DNA of 64,000 bases from Sinosporangium album. Its GTDB lineage: Bacteria > Actinomycetota > Actinomycetes > Streptosporangiales > Streptosporangiaceae. The stretch lies in the NCBI RefSeq assembly GCF_900100605.1, contig NZ_FNCN01000010.1:185628-249627 (forward strand), written 5' to 3'. The notes beneath the pieces were generated by a model, which saw only the letters and a list, made by a program, of their open reading frames with translations, was not told where the DNA came from and ran no database searches. A program made the translations under genes and the position numbers. Shown here one piece after another: positions 54,121-62,952 of this stretch (its first letter is position 1; each line of letters begins with the position of its first letter).

Positions 54121-54502
54121 CAGGCGTTCCGCAGACTCCGGTGGCCTGAAAGACGCCGGCCGAGGGCCGGGCGGTGACTCTGACCGCCCGGCCCTCAGCG
54201 TGTCCCCATTGGGGGGTCTGGAGGGGGCCGACGGCGCTCTTGCCGACTCCTCCGAGCCCGCTGATCACGGCGACGGAGGGCTCTGGCGAGGGCTCGGCGA
54301 GGATCGCGTCGAGGGCGGCCAGTTCGGCGCCGCGGTTGACGAAGCCGGCGGGCATCGGGGGAAGCTGCCCGGGGATGCCGCCCGGCGGGGGCGGCGGAGC
54401 GCCGATGGTGACATGACCGATGTCACGGGCTTGGACGCCGCCGCCTACGACATGTCCCGATATTTCGTTGCTCGTGCTCGGATTGTCAGGTGACCCAGCC
54501 AC
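53984..54502 (-). pseudogene. Truncated NB-ARC (NLR-like) gene with N-terminal amyloid-like motif
   Basis: The frame opens with GTG at 54502 and is recognisable for about 90 residues. Residues 12-34 read NEISGHVVGGGVQARDIGHV followed by TIG, an RHIM/BASS-type amyloid motif. Then come a Pro-rich linker, FVNRGAELAALDAIL and Walker A VISGLGGVGKSA. Right after the Walker A (about 54233) the homology stops, and the frame continues into unrelated sequence, ending inside the oxidoreductase gene on the other strand. The ATPase core, the winged helix and the sensor repeats are gone. It is divergent, 102 bases apart, from the effector-like gene at 54605 with the matching motif. Confidence 0.72.
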
Positions 54503-54604
54503 GGGTCAGCAGCGTTCCGCGCGGATAGCGCTTTATGCAAGACGGTAACTAGGCTAGGAGTGATCTCCGCGACCGCAGACGGCCGAGGCTGAAAAGAGGT
54601 TCAT

Positions 54605-54985
54605 ATGGACCCGACCGCACTTGCCGCAATTGTCTCCGCATTGATCGGCGGAGTCGCCGGGGAGGCGGGCCGGAGCGCGTGGACGTCGCTGGCGACGCTC
54701 GTGCGCCGCCGGTTCGGCGGCGAGTCCCGGGCCGTGGCCGCCCTGGAGAGCGCGGAGAGCGCGTCCGACGCCGAGGAGATCACCGGCATCCTGGTGGAGG
54801 AGGCGCAGGCCGACCAGAGGTTCGCCGAGGAGCTCGCGTCCTGGGCCAGGCAGGCCGGCGCGGTGGTCCACCAGCGCCAGGAGGTCACCAACACCATCAG
54901 CGGCGACGCGCGCATCAGCGGGCCTGTGATCCAGGCGGGCAACGTGTTCGGCGGCATCCACCTCGGCGGCCCCGACAACCGCTGA
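54605..54985 (+). CDS. Small effector-like protein with C-terminal amyloid-like (RHIM/BASS-type) motif
   Basis: The protein is 126 aa. Residues 4-40 form a hydrophobic/amphipathic helical start (TALAAIVSALIGGVAGEAGR followed by SAWTSLATLVRRRFG). Residues 45-90 are helical and acidic. Residues 96-121 read TNTISGDARISGPVIQAGNV then FGGIHLGG, the same N-x-I-S-G...VQA...GG(V/I)H pattern seen at the N-termini of the NB-ARC proteins at 54502 and 34496. In the described bacterial NLR amyloid systems the effector is a helical, membrane-targeting domain with such a motif at its C-terminus. The ATG has AGAGG at the right distance. The divergent NB-ARC gene is truncated. Confidence 0.75.
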   Translation: MDPTALAAIVSALIGGVAGEAGRSAWTSLATLVRRRFGGESRAVAALESAESASDAEEITGILVEEAQADQRFAEELASWARQAGAVVHQRQEVTNTISGDARISGPVIQAGNVFGGIHLGGPDNR

Positions 54986-55143
54986 CCGCGGCCTCCAGAC
55001 CAGGCAGGAGCAGGCCGCACGGCCCCCCGGCCAGGCGGGCACTGACCACGCGCCCCTCGAACCGACGGCACCTGGCCTCGCGGCCTCCGGACCAGGCGGC
55101 AGCAGCCCCCACAGCCGTGGAAGGGCACCCCGCCGCGGGCAAC

Positions 55144-55166
55144 AGAAAGCGGGTAAGCCGCTTTCT
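55144..55166 (+). terminator. Hairpin after the effector-like gene
   Basis: AGAAAGCGG pairs with CCGCTTTCT around a 5-base loop. The preceding stretch holds two imperfect copies of CGGCCTCC(A/G)GACCAGGC (near 54992 and 55079). Confidence 0.45.
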
Positions 55167-55268
55167 CGTTCCACGGTTATCAGGGTCCCCCACAACATCT
55201 GTGGAAGACGGGCCCAAATGTCCCGACTATCGTCGGATCTGCATCTCCGACGGATGGGACGTGCTTTT

Positions 55269-56147
55269 ATGCAGCAGCGAATCCGTACCGCCCTGGTGAC
55301 CGGAGCTTCAAGCGGCATCGGCGAGGCTTTCGCCCGCGAACTCGCCCGGCGCAACTGCGGCCTCGTCCTTGTCGCCCGGCGCGCGGAGCGCCTCCAAACG
55401 CTGGCAGGGGAACTGCGGGAGCGGCACGGCGTCGACGCCGAGGTGCTGGCCGCCGACCTGCTCGACCGCGACCGGCTCGGGGCCGTGGAGGAGCGGCTGA
55501 GCGACCCCGACCGGCCGATCGACCTTCTGGTCAACAATGCCGGCGCTCTGACGTCGGGCTTCTTCTCCGCGCTGCCCCTCGACGAGGAGCTCTCCGAAAT
55601 CGAGTTGAACTCCGTGGTGCCGCTGCGCCTGACCCACAAAGCGCTGCCGGGAATGCTGGAGCGGGGTCACGGGGCCATTCTCAACGTCTCGTCGATCGCC
55701 GGTGAGGCGCCGGCGCCGTACAGCGCGACCTACAGTTCGACCTACGCCTTCCTCACCGTGTTCGGGCAGAGCCTGCACGCGGAGGTGAAGCGCCACGGCG
55801 TCACCGTGACGACCCTCCTGCCCGGGTTCACGAGCGGCCCCGGCGAGGTCCCCGTCGGCGGCGCCGCCGCGAGCGGCGACGGCCCGAACGGGCAGACCGG
55901 CCAGACCGGCCAGACCGGTGAGACCGGTGAGACCGGTGAGACCGCGAACGGCGAGTACGGCACCGCCATACGCGTCCAGCGGGCCGACCGGGTGGTGCGC
56001 GACGCCCTCCGCGCCCTCGCCGCCGGGCATCCGCTGTGCATCCCGGGAATACGCAATAAGTCCTCGGCGGCCTTCGCCCGGCTGGCCCCCAGGAGGGCGC
56101 TCCTGTCACTGATGGAGACCGTGCGGGCTCCCGCGGAAAGCGGGTGA
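55269..56147 (+). CDS. Short-chain dehydrogenase/reductase (SDR)
   Basis: The protein is 292 aa, a classical SDR with an insert. The cofactor site is TALVTGASSGIGEAFAREL, then NNAG in LLVNNAGALT. The catalytic Ser is in ILNVSSIAGEAP and the Tyr-Lys pair is replaced: the usual YxxxK appears as YSSTYAFLTVFG, where the Lys is missing, so activity is doubtful. Between about residues 205 and 225 lies a tandem run GQTGQTGQTGETGETGET, coded by 9-base repeats (about 55891-55941) and absent from the family. The ATG at 55269 is taken as the start. The YceI gene follows closely. Confidence 0.8.
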   Translation: MQQRIRTALVTGASSGIGEAFARELARRNCGLVLVARRAERLQTLAGELRERHGVDAEVLAADLLDRDRLGAVEERLSDPDRPIDLLVNNAGALTSGFFSALPLDEELSEIELNSVVPLRLTHKALPGMLERGHGAILNVSSIAGEAPAPYSATYSSTYAFLTVFGQSLHAEVKRHGVTVTTLLPGFTSGPGEVPVGGAAASGDGPNGQTGQTGQTGETGETGETANGEYGTAIRVQRADRVVRDALRALAAGHPLCIPGIRNKSSAAFARLAPRRALLSLMETVRAPAESG

Positions 56148-56155
56148 GGAGGCCG

Positions 56156-56725
56156 ATGACCGCGCCGCTCCCGCTGCTCGGCCCGGTGATGCCGGGCGTG
56201 TGGCGCATCGATCCGAGCCGCAGCCGTGTCTTCTTCCGCATGCGCCACTTCACGCTGCGCTGGGTGCGCGGCTCCTTCTCCCGATTCGGCGGGGAGATCT
56301 CCGTGTCCGAGGACATCCCGCGGTCGACGGCGACGGGCTTGATCGACATGGCGTCGCTGGACACCGGCGACGCCGCCCGCGATGAGTTCCTCCGGTCGGA
56401 GAACTTCTTCGACGTCGGAACCTTCCCCCACATGGTTTACACCTCGCGCCGCATCAGCGGCGGCGGCCGGGAGCTCACCGTGGACGGCGAGCTGACGCTG
56501 CGCCGGAGCACCGCGCCGATCCGGCTGAAGGTCCGGTGGCGGGGAGACGGGAAAGCCGGCCCGGGAACGAACGGGGACCGGCCCCGGCTGTTCCTCGCCG
56601 CGGTCGGTCAGGTGGACCGCGAAAGCCTCGGCGTCGTCATCAACACGCCGATCATGGGCAGCCGGGCCGTGCTCGGCAGGACCGTCCACATCGGCATCCG
56701 GGGCGAGGCGGTCCTGCTCGACTGA
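56156..56725 (+). CDS. YceI-family lipid-binding-like protein
   Basis: The protein is 189 aa. It has the family pattern PGVWRIDPSRSRVFFRMRHF, FSRFGGEISVSEDI, ATGLIDMASLDTGDAARDEFLRS and FPHMVYTSRRI. The fold is a lipocalin-like beta barrel that binds isoprenoid-type lipids in known members. There is no signal peptide, as is common in actinobacterial members. The ATG at 56156 is preceded by GAGGAGG; a GTG at 56144 overlapping the SDR stop is an alternative. It is in an operon with the SDR gene. Confidence 0.88.
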   Translation: MTAPLPLLGPVMPGVWRIDPSRSRVFFRMRHFTLRWVRGSFSRFGGEISVSEDIPRSTATGLIDMASLDTGDAARDEFLRSENFFDVGTFPHMVYTSRRISGGGRELTVDGELTLRRSTAPIRLKVRWRGDGKAGPGTNGDRPRLFLAAVGQVDRESLGVVINTPIMGSRAVLGRTVHIGIRGEAVLLD

Positions 56726-56755
56726 ACCGCCTCGCCCCGTCCGCGCCCGCGGGCG

Positions 56756-58690
56756 CTAGTCGTCGCCCACGTCCACGATGCCGCCCGTCTGGTGGGCCAG
56801 CAGCCGCCTGTACTCGCCGCTCGTGCCCGCCAGCTCGTCGTGGGTGCCCTCCTCGGCGACCCGGCCCTGCCGCAGCACGATGATCCTGTCGGCGGAGCGG
56901 ATGGTGGACAGCCGGTGCGCGATGAGGAGGGTCGTACGGCCGTGCCGTACGTTGCGGATGGCCGCCTGCAGCGCCTCCTCGTTCTCGGCGTCGAGGTTGG
57001 AGACCGCCTCGTCGAGGATCAGGACGGGCGAGTCCCGCACCAGCGCCCGCGCGATGGCGATGCGCTGGCGCTGGCCCCCGGACAGCTGCGCCCCCCGCTC
57101 GCCGCACAGCGTGTCGTAGCCGTTCGGCAGGCCGGCGGCGAACTCGTCGACGCGGGCCTGGCGTGCCGCCTCCCGCACCTCCTCGTCGGTGGCTTCGGGG
57201 CGGCCGAGGCGGATGTTCTCCATCACCGAGCGGTTGAACAGGTAGACGTCCTGCGGCACGACCGAGACCAGGTCCCTGACGTGGCTCTGCGGGAGGTCCC
57301 TCAGGTCGGCGCCGCCGATGCGTACGGCTCCGCCGTTCACGTCCCAGAAGCGCATCAGGAGGTGGGCGCAGGTGGACTTGCCGGCGCCGGAGTGGCCGAC
57401 CAGCGCCACGGTCTCCCCCGGGCGGATCTCGAACGTGCAGTCCGACAGCGCCGGGGGACGGTCCTCGGTGTAGGTGAACGACACGCCGTCGAACTCCACG
57501 TGGGGTGAGAGCGGGCCGTCCGGCGGCTCCGCGCTCCGGTCGACGACCTGCGCCCGCTGCCGCGTCACGGCGAAGATCCGCTGGGAGGCGGCGCGGATCT
57601 GCCCCAGGGAGCGGGCCGTCCCGGTGACCTCGATGACCGGTCCGAAGGCGCTGACCGCCAGGACGACCACGGCGGGCAGCATCGCCATGGGCAGGTCGCC
57701 CTGCGCGACAAGGCTCGCGGCGAGCACGAGGACGGTGGTGAGCCCGCCCGCCACGAGCGCGTCGGTGGCGGCCTGTTCGAGGCCGGCGCGCCTGCCGTAC
57801 GCGAGCTGCCTGCGCTGCAGGGCGCGGGTGCGCTCGCCGAGCCGGTGGAGGTAGTCGGTGCCGCGGCCGAAGGTCACGAGCTCCCGCAGCCCTTGGACGC
57901 CGTCGACGACCTCGGCGCCGAGCACGCCGAGTTCCTCGCGCAGCCGCCTGCCTTGGGCGTCCGCCTGCCGCGCCAGCCACACGGGCACGGTGGCGAGCAG
58001 GATCAGGAACACCGCGACGGCGAGGGCGGGCATGGGGTGGAACACGAAGAGTACGCCGGTGGCGCCGACCGCGACCAGCGCGGCAACCACGTAGTCGAGC
58101 ACGGTGTGGGCGTAGAACCACTCGGTGGTCTCCACGTCGGCCATCACGGTGCCCGCCAGGTCGCCGGTGCGGCGGCCCAGCAGGTAGCCGGGGGCGCGCC
58201 GCTCCAGGCCGTCGAAGAGCCGGATGCGCAGGTCGGCCAGGAGCCGGTAGGCCAGGTCGTGCGCCACCCACATCTGCCACCAGCGGGCGAGGGCCGCGGC
58301 CACGACGGTCGCCAAGAGCAGGACGACGGGGGTGGTGAGGGCGTCGGCCGGGGACGCGCCCGTGACGGCCTCGCCGACCAGCCAGGCGCCGAGGGCGGCC
58401 GAGGCCACCCCGAAGCCGTGCGACAGCAGGCCGGACAGGATCGTCAGCACCACCAGGGCGGGGTGGCGGAACACGAGCGGGACCAGGGACAGGATCGGCC
58501 GCCGGCTGGCGCCCGGGTCGGCGGGCTCCCGCCGTACGTCCACGGCGGCGGGCACGGTCTGATCGCTCACGGTCTGGTCGCTCGCGGTCTGGTCGCTCGC
58601 GGCCTGGTCGCTCGCGGCCTGGTCGCTCGCGGCCTGGTCGCTCGCGGCCTGGTCGCTCGCGGTCTGGGGGCTCACGGTCCGGTCGTTCAC
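56756..58690 (-). CDS. ABC half-transporter (CydC-like exporter), membrane + ATPase domains
   Basis: The protein is 644 aa. The first 45 residues are a tandem repeat of ASDQ(A/T) units, coded by 15-base repeats, and are not part of the family. Six membrane helices follow (about residues 65-340), then the ATPase with Walker A VGHSGAGKST, the Q-loop in VVPQDVYLF, signature LSGGQRQRIAIARA and Walker B VLILDEAVSNLD. The start GTG overlaps the stop of the other half-transporter gene (GTGA), so the two should form a heterodimer. Sequence style is like the CydDC thiol exporters, but the operon with peptide/nickel-type importers suggests another substrate. Confidence 0.87.
   Translation of the reverse strand: MNDRTVSPQTASDQAASDQAASDQAASDQAASDQTASDQTVSDQTVPAAVDVRREPADPGASRRPILSLVPLVFRHPALVVLTILSGLLSHGFGVASAALGAWLVGEAVTGASPADALTTPVVLLLATVVAAALARWWQMWVAHDLAYRLLADLRIRLFDGLERRAPGYLLGRRTGDLAGTVMADVETTEWFYAHTVLDYVVAALVAVGATGVLFVFHPMPALAVAVFLILLATVPVWLARQADAQGRRLREELGVLGAEVVDGVQGLRELVTFGRGTDYLHRLGERTRALQRRQLAYGRRAGLEQAATDALVAGGLTTVLVLAASLVAQGDLPMAMLPAVVVLAVSAFGPVIEVTGTARSLGQIRAASQRIFAVTRQRAQVVDRSAEPPDGPLSPHVEFDGVSFTYTEDRPPALSDCTFEIRPGETVALVGHSGAGKSTCAHLLMRFWDVNGGAVRIGGADLRDLPQSHVRDLVSVVPQDVYLFNRSVMENIRLGRPEATDEEVREAARQARVDEFAAGLPNGYDTLCGERGAQLSGGQRQRIAIARALVRDSPVLILDEAVSNLDAENEEALQAAIRNVRHGRTTLLIAHRLSTIRSADRIIVLRQGRVAEEGTHDELAGTSGEYRRLLAHQTGGIVDVGDD
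58560..58680. repeat. In-frame 15-bp tandem repeat
   Basis: About seven copies of TGGTCGCTCGCGGCC (plus strand, with CGGTC variants) encode the ASDQ repeats at the start of the ABC half-transporter. Confidence 0.85.
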
Positions 58691-60420
58691 GCGGTCACCT
58701 CCTGGGCGGCGACGAGCCTGGCATAGTCGCCCTCGCGGTTCATCAGTTCGCTGTGGCCGCCGACCTCGCGGATGACGCCGTCGCGCATGAGCACGATCCG
58801 GTCGGCGTCGCGGACCGTCGACAGCCTGTGGGCCACGATCAAGGTGGTACGGCCGGCGGCCACGCGTTCGAGCGCCTCCTGGATGAGGGACTCGGCGGCG
58901 CCGTCCACGCTGGAGGTCGCCTCGTCCAGGATCAGGATCGGCGCGTCCTTGAGCAGGGCCCGGGCGATGGCGATGCGCTGCCGCTGCCCGCCGGACAGGT
59001 TGAGGCCGCGCTCCCCCACGGCGGTGTCGTAGCCGTCGGGCAGAGCGGAGATGAAGTCGTGGATGTTGGCGGAGCGGGCGGCGGCGACCATCTCCTTGTG
59101 GGTCGCGTCGGGGCGGCCGAGCCGGATGTTGTCGGCGATGGTGCCGGTGAAGAGGTAGGTGTCCTGGGCGACCACAGCCACGTTGGCGCGCAGGTCGTCG
59201 AGGGAGACGTCGCGCAGGTCGACGCCGTCGATCGCGATCGCGCCCTGCTGGAGGTCGAAGTAGCGCAGCAGGAGCGCCACCAGCGTGGTCTTGCCGGCGC
59301 CGGAGGGGCCGACGACGGCGACGGTCTCGCCTTCGGCGATGTGCAGGGTGAAGTCGCGGACCGCCGGGTCCTTCCGGTCGGGGTAGCGGAAGGTGACCCC
59401 GTCGAAGGTGACCCGCGGGGCCGAGCGTCCGCGCGGGAGCGGCACCGGGGCGGTGGATTCGGCCACCAGGGGCGCCTCCTCCAGCAGCTTCTCGATCTCC
59501 TTGGAGGACGAGATCCCCTGATATCCGGCGTGCCAGAACTTCGACAGGTCGCCCAGCGGGCGGAAGCACTCCCGGGCCAGCAACATCACGAGCAGGAGCG
59601 TCAGCAGGTCCACCGAGCCGGCGGCCAGCCGCAGCGCGCCGACGCCCACGGCCAGGGCCGGCCCGGCGAGCAGGCCCAGCGTGGTGACGCCGCTGTCGAC
59701 GAGGGAGACGCCGAGGTGCTTCATGGTGGCGTGGCGCAGGTCCTCGGCGCGGGTCTTGAGGGTGGCGCGTTCGCGGCCCGCGGCGTTGAACGCCTTGAGC
59801 GTGGTCATGCCCTGCATGACGTCCAGGTAGTCCGAGCTGAGCCTGCCGTACGCCCCCCAGTGCTTCTCCCCGGTGCTGGCCACCAGCCGGTCGAGCAGCC
59901 TGGGCCCGATCAGCACCACCACGATGAAGACGGCGATCAGCAGGACGGAGAGCGGGTCGCGGGTCGCCAGGTAGGCGAGGATGCTCAGCGGGCCGAGCAG
60001 GCAGATCGCGGCGGTGGGCAGGTAGCGGCTGTAATACGCCTCAAGTGCCTCCACCCCGTCCACCAGGACCGTCCGCACGTCGCCGCTGCGCCGCAGGGTG
60101 AGGTAGCCGGGGCCGAGCGCGAGCAGCTTGGCGAACAGCCGCGCTCTGACCCGTTCCTTGACGGCGTGGGCGGTGCGCTGCGCGGCGGTCTCGGCCAGGA
60201 GCAGCAGCACCAGCCGTACGGCGACCGCCGCGGCCAGCCCCACGAGCAGTCCGACGCTTGACTCGATGCCCTGCCCGGTGAGCAGGCGGGCGAGGATCTG
60301 CGCGACCAGCAGCCCCTGCGCGATGTAGCTCGCGGTGACGGCGAGCCCCAGCAGGATGTTCAACGCGAGCGGTCGGCGTATATCGCCTGCCAGGGCCAGC
60401 AGGCGGCGATGCACCATCAT
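58687..60420 (-). CDS. ABC half-transporter (CydD-like exporter)
   Basis: The protein is 577 aa. Six membrane helices (to about residue 310) carry the stretch ARECFRPLGDLSKFWHAGYQG, as in CydD-type proteins. The ATPase has Walker A VGPSGAGKTT, signature LSGGQRQRIAIARA, Walker B ILILDEATSSVD and the switch in IVAHRLSTV. Near 60430 the sequence AGGAGGAGGA is a strong ribosome site, so the ATG pair at 60420/60417 is the start. The earlier ATG at 60444 would place that site inside the coding region. Partner of the downstream half-transporter through a GTGA overlap. Confidence 0.9.
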   Translation of the reverse strand: MMVHRRLLALAGDIRRPLALNILLGLAVTASYIAQGLLVAQILARLLTGQGIESSVGLLVGLAAAVAVRLVLLLLAETAAQRTAHAVKERVRARLFAKLLALGPGYLTLRRSGDVRTVLVDGVEALEAYYSRYLPTAAICLLGPLSILAYLATRDPLSVLLIAVFIVVVLIGPRLLDRLVASTGEKHWGAYGRLSSDYLDVMQGMTTLKAFNAAGRERATLKTRAEDLRHATMKHLGVSLVDSGVTTLGLLAGPALAVGVGALRLAAGSVDLLTLLLVMLLARECFRPLGDLSKFWHAGYQGISSSKEIEKLLEEAPLVAESTAPVPLPRGRSAPRVTFDGVTFRYPDRKDPAVRDFTLHIAEGETVAVVGPSGAGKTTLVALLLRYFDLQQGAIAIDGVDLRDVSLDDLRANVAVVAQDTYLFTGTIADNIRLGRPDATHKEMVAAARSANIHDFISALPDGYDTAVGERGLNLSGGQRQRIAIARALLKDAPILILDEATSSVDGAAESLIQEALERVAAGRTTLIVAHRLSTVRDADRIVLMRDGVIREVGGHSELMNREGDYARLVAAQEVTA

Positions 60421-60480
60421 GTCGCTTTTTCTCCTCCTCCTCATATGAGTCGCGTGAAGCGGGCGACGCCATGGCGCGCG

Positions 60481-60515
60481 TCATGCCGGTCATGCCGGTC
60501 ATGCCGGTCATGCCG
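60481..60515. repeat. Tandem 9-bp repeat between ABC genes
   Basis: About four copies of ATGCCGGTC in the 112-base gap between the ATPase gene and the half-exporter gene. Confidence 0.7.
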
Positions 60516-60532
60516 TCAGGCCGGTCAGGTCG

Positions 60533-62059
60533 TCATGTCGCCTCCGACAGGCGTCCTTGGGCCATGCGGAACACACGCCCGGCGAGCGCCCGCAGCACGC
60601 GCTCGTCGTGGCTGACGACGACCAGGGCGGTCCCGGCGTCGGCGCATTCGCGGAGGAGGCGCACGACCCCGAGGGCCGAGACGGCGTCCAGCGCGCTGGT
60701 GGGCTCGTCGGCCACCACGACGGCGGGCTCGGCCGCGAGCGCCCTGACGACGGCGACCCGCTGGCACTGGCCGATCGACAGCTCGGTGGGGGTGGCGTCG
60801 ATGTCCACGCCGTCGAGCCCGACCGCGCGGAGCCGTTCGGCGGCGATCGCGCGGCGTTCGGCACGCGAAGGGCGGCCGGCCCGGAAGAGGCGGGAGGAGC
60901 CGGAGAGCGTGAGCGGTTCGGTGATGCTCCGCCATATGGGCCAGCGCACGTCGAGCGCGGTGAACGGGTCCTGAAATATCGGCATCACGTAGCCGGGGCG
61001 GAGCTTCTGCCTGCGGGCCGTGCCGTACCTCCGCGACCAGGCGGGCCGCCCGTCGAGCAGGACCTCCCCGCCGTCGGGCGGATCGACCGCGGCGAGCATG
61101 CGCAGCAGCGAGGACTTGCCCGACCCGGACCTGCCGTACACGCCGATGATCTCCCCGGGCCGCACGGCCAGGTCGACTCCGTCGACCGCCCGCACGCGCC
61201 GCCGCCCGAGCGCGTAGGTGCGGGAGACGCCCCTGGCCGCGAGTACGGCGGAGGCCCGCCCAGGCGTCGCCGTACGCTCCCCGGCCAGGACCGCGGCTGC
61301 GGCCGGGCTGTGGGTGGCCGACGCCACCAGTTCCCTGGTGTACGGATGGCTCGGATTGGCGAGCACGTCCGCAGCCGCGCCGATCTCGACGATGCGCCCC
61401 TCGCACATCACGGCGACCCGGTCGGCGTGCCGGGCCACGAGCGGCAGGTCGTGGCTGATCAGCAGGAGGCTCTCCCCGGCCGCCCGGAGTGAGCGCAGCA
61501 CGGACGCCGCGAGATCTGCGTCGAGCGCGCTGGTCGGCTCGTCGGCGACGGTGAGGTGCGGCCGGTGTACGACCCCGGCGGCGATGGCCGCGCGCTGCAG
61601 CATGCCGCCGCTCCACTGGTGGGGCCGTTGGCGCAGGCGCGCTCCCGCGCCGGGGATGCCCATCGCGGCGACGGCCTCGGCGACGGCGGCCCGCCCGGGC
61701 CCCGGGCCGTGGACCCGCCACGCCTCGGCCACATGGTGGCCGACCGTACGCAGCGGGTCGAACGCGACGAAGGGGTCCTGCGGCACGTATCCCACGGCCC
61801 TGCCCCGGATGTGTCTCAACTCCCCGGGCGACGCGCCGACCACCTCGACACCGCCGACGCGCGCCGAACCAGTGCAGAGCGTGCCCTGCGGCAGCAGGCC
61901 GAGCAGGGAGTGGGCGACGCTCGTCTTGCCGCAGCCGGACTCGCCGACCAGGGCCAGGGTTTCACCGTGGTCGACGGTGAAAGCGACACCGCGTACGGCG
62001 TGGCGGCCGTCGGGGTAGCACACGTGGAGGTCCTCGACCGTGAGGGCCCGGGCCGTCAT
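60533..62059 (-). CDS. Dipeptide/nickel-type ABC ATPase with two nucleotide-binding domains
   Basis: The protein is 508 aa, two DppD/DppF-type ATPases in one chain. Domain 1 (about 1-245) has Walker A VGESGCGKTS, signature WSGGMLQRAAIAAG and Walker B LTVADEPTSALD. Domain 2 (about 270-508) has YGRSGSGKSS, a divergent signature LSIGQCQRVAVVRA, and VVVADEPTSALD. The link PSHPYTRELVASA marks the end of the first OppD-like unit. The ATG follows GAGGAGGGCGCG and overlaps the permease stop (ATGA). It powers import by the two permeases upstream. Confidence 0.92.
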   Translation of the reverse strand: MTARALTVEDLHVCYPDGRHAVRGVAFTVDHGETLALVGESGCGKTSVAHSLLGLLPQGTLCTGSARVGGVEVVGASPGELRHIRGRAVGYVPQDPFVAFDPLRTVGHHVAEAWRVHGPGPGRAAVAEAVAAMGIPGAGARLRQRPHQWSGGMLQRAAIAAGVVHRPHLTVADEPTSALDADLAASVLRSLRAAGESLLLISHDLPLVARHADRVAVMCEGRIVEIGAAADVLANPSHPYTRELVASATHSPAAAAVLAGERTATPGRASAVLAARGVSRTYALGRRRVRAVDGVDLAVRPGEIIGVYGRSGSGKSSLLRMLAAVDPPDGGEVLLDGRPAWSRRYGTARRQKLRPGYVMPIFQDPFTALDVRWPIWRSITEPLTLSGSSRLFRAGRPSRAERRAIAAERLRAVGLDGVDIDATPTELSIGQCQRVAVVRALAAEPAVVVADEPTSALDAVSALGVVRLLRECADAGTALVVVSHDERVLRALAGRVFRMAQGRLSEAT

Positions 62060-62952
62060 CGCGCCCTCCTCGGGTCGGCCGCCTCCGCCGCCGCCTCGCC
62101 GAGCAGGGTCACCGCGAGGATCACCAGCACGATGGCCGCGCCGGGGCCGAGCAGCAGCCAGGGCGCGTCGGCCATGTGGGTGCGGGAGTCCGACAGCATC
62201 GCGCCCCACTCGGCGGCGGGGGGCTGCACGCCGAGCCCGAGGTAGGACATCCCGGTGATCGCCACGATGGTCTGGCCGACGTCCAGCGCGCCCACGGCCA
62301 CGACCCGCGTCACCGCGCCCGGCAGCAGGTGGGAGGTGGCCGCGCGCATCCGGCCCGCCCCCGCCAGCCGCGCCGCCAGCACGTCCGGGCGGTCCCGCCC
62401 AGCCAGCACGTAGGCCCGCGCGAGCCGCGCGTAGGGCGGCCACGTGGTGAGGACCAGCGCGATCAGGAGGTTGCCGAAGCCCGGCCCGAGCATGCCGAGC
62501 AGGGCGAGGGTGAGGACCAGGCCGGGCAGCGCGAGCGTGATGTCGACCGCCCTCATGGCCACCACGTCGACCATGCCGCCGAGCATGCCCGCCAGGCACC
62601 CCACGGCCAGTCCGGCGGCAAGGCTGAGGGCGAGCACGAGCAGCGCCGCCTCGACGGAGCGCCGTCCGCCGTCGAGGATGCGGGCGAGCTGGTCTCTGCC
62701 GTACTGGTCGGTGCCGAGGGGGTGTTCCAGGCTCGGGGGCGCGAGGAGCCGCGCCCAGTCCGTCGCCTGCGGGTCGTACGGCACGAGCAGCGGCCCGAGG
62801 TAGATCGCGATCGTCGTGAGGGCGAGCACCGCGAGGCCCACCCGCGCGTCGCGCCTGCGGCGGAGCCGGGCGAGCACCCCGCGGGGAGTCGCGCCTGGGG
62901 AAGCGGGCTGCGGCGGGCGTATCGCCGTCTGCGGCATCTGCAGCGAGGTCAC
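62056..62952 (-). CDS. ABC permease, DppC/NikC type
   Basis: The protein is 298 aa with an N-terminal DppC-type segment (RRRRDARVGLAVLALTTIAI), then LLAPPSLEHPLGTDQYGRDQLARIL and five more helices. The coupling motif is AARLAGAGRMRAATSHLLPGA. The start GTG overlaps the stop of the DppB-type gene (GTGA); an ATG five codons later is an alternative. Confidence 0.9.
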   Translation of the reverse strand: MTSLQMPQTAIRPPQPASPGATPRGVLARLRRRRDARVGLAVLALTTIAIYLGPLLVPYDPQATDWARLLAPPSLEHPLGTDQYGRDQLARILDGGRRSVEAALLVLALSLAAGLAVGCLAGMLGGMVDVVAMRAVDITLALPGLVLTLALLGMLGPGFGNLLIALVLTTWPPYARLARAYVLAGRDRPDVLAARLAGAGRMRAATSHLLPGAVTRVVAVGALDVGQTIVAITGMSYLGLGVQPPAAEWGAMLSDSRTHMADAPWLLLGPGAAIVLVILAVTLLGEAAAEAADPRRAR

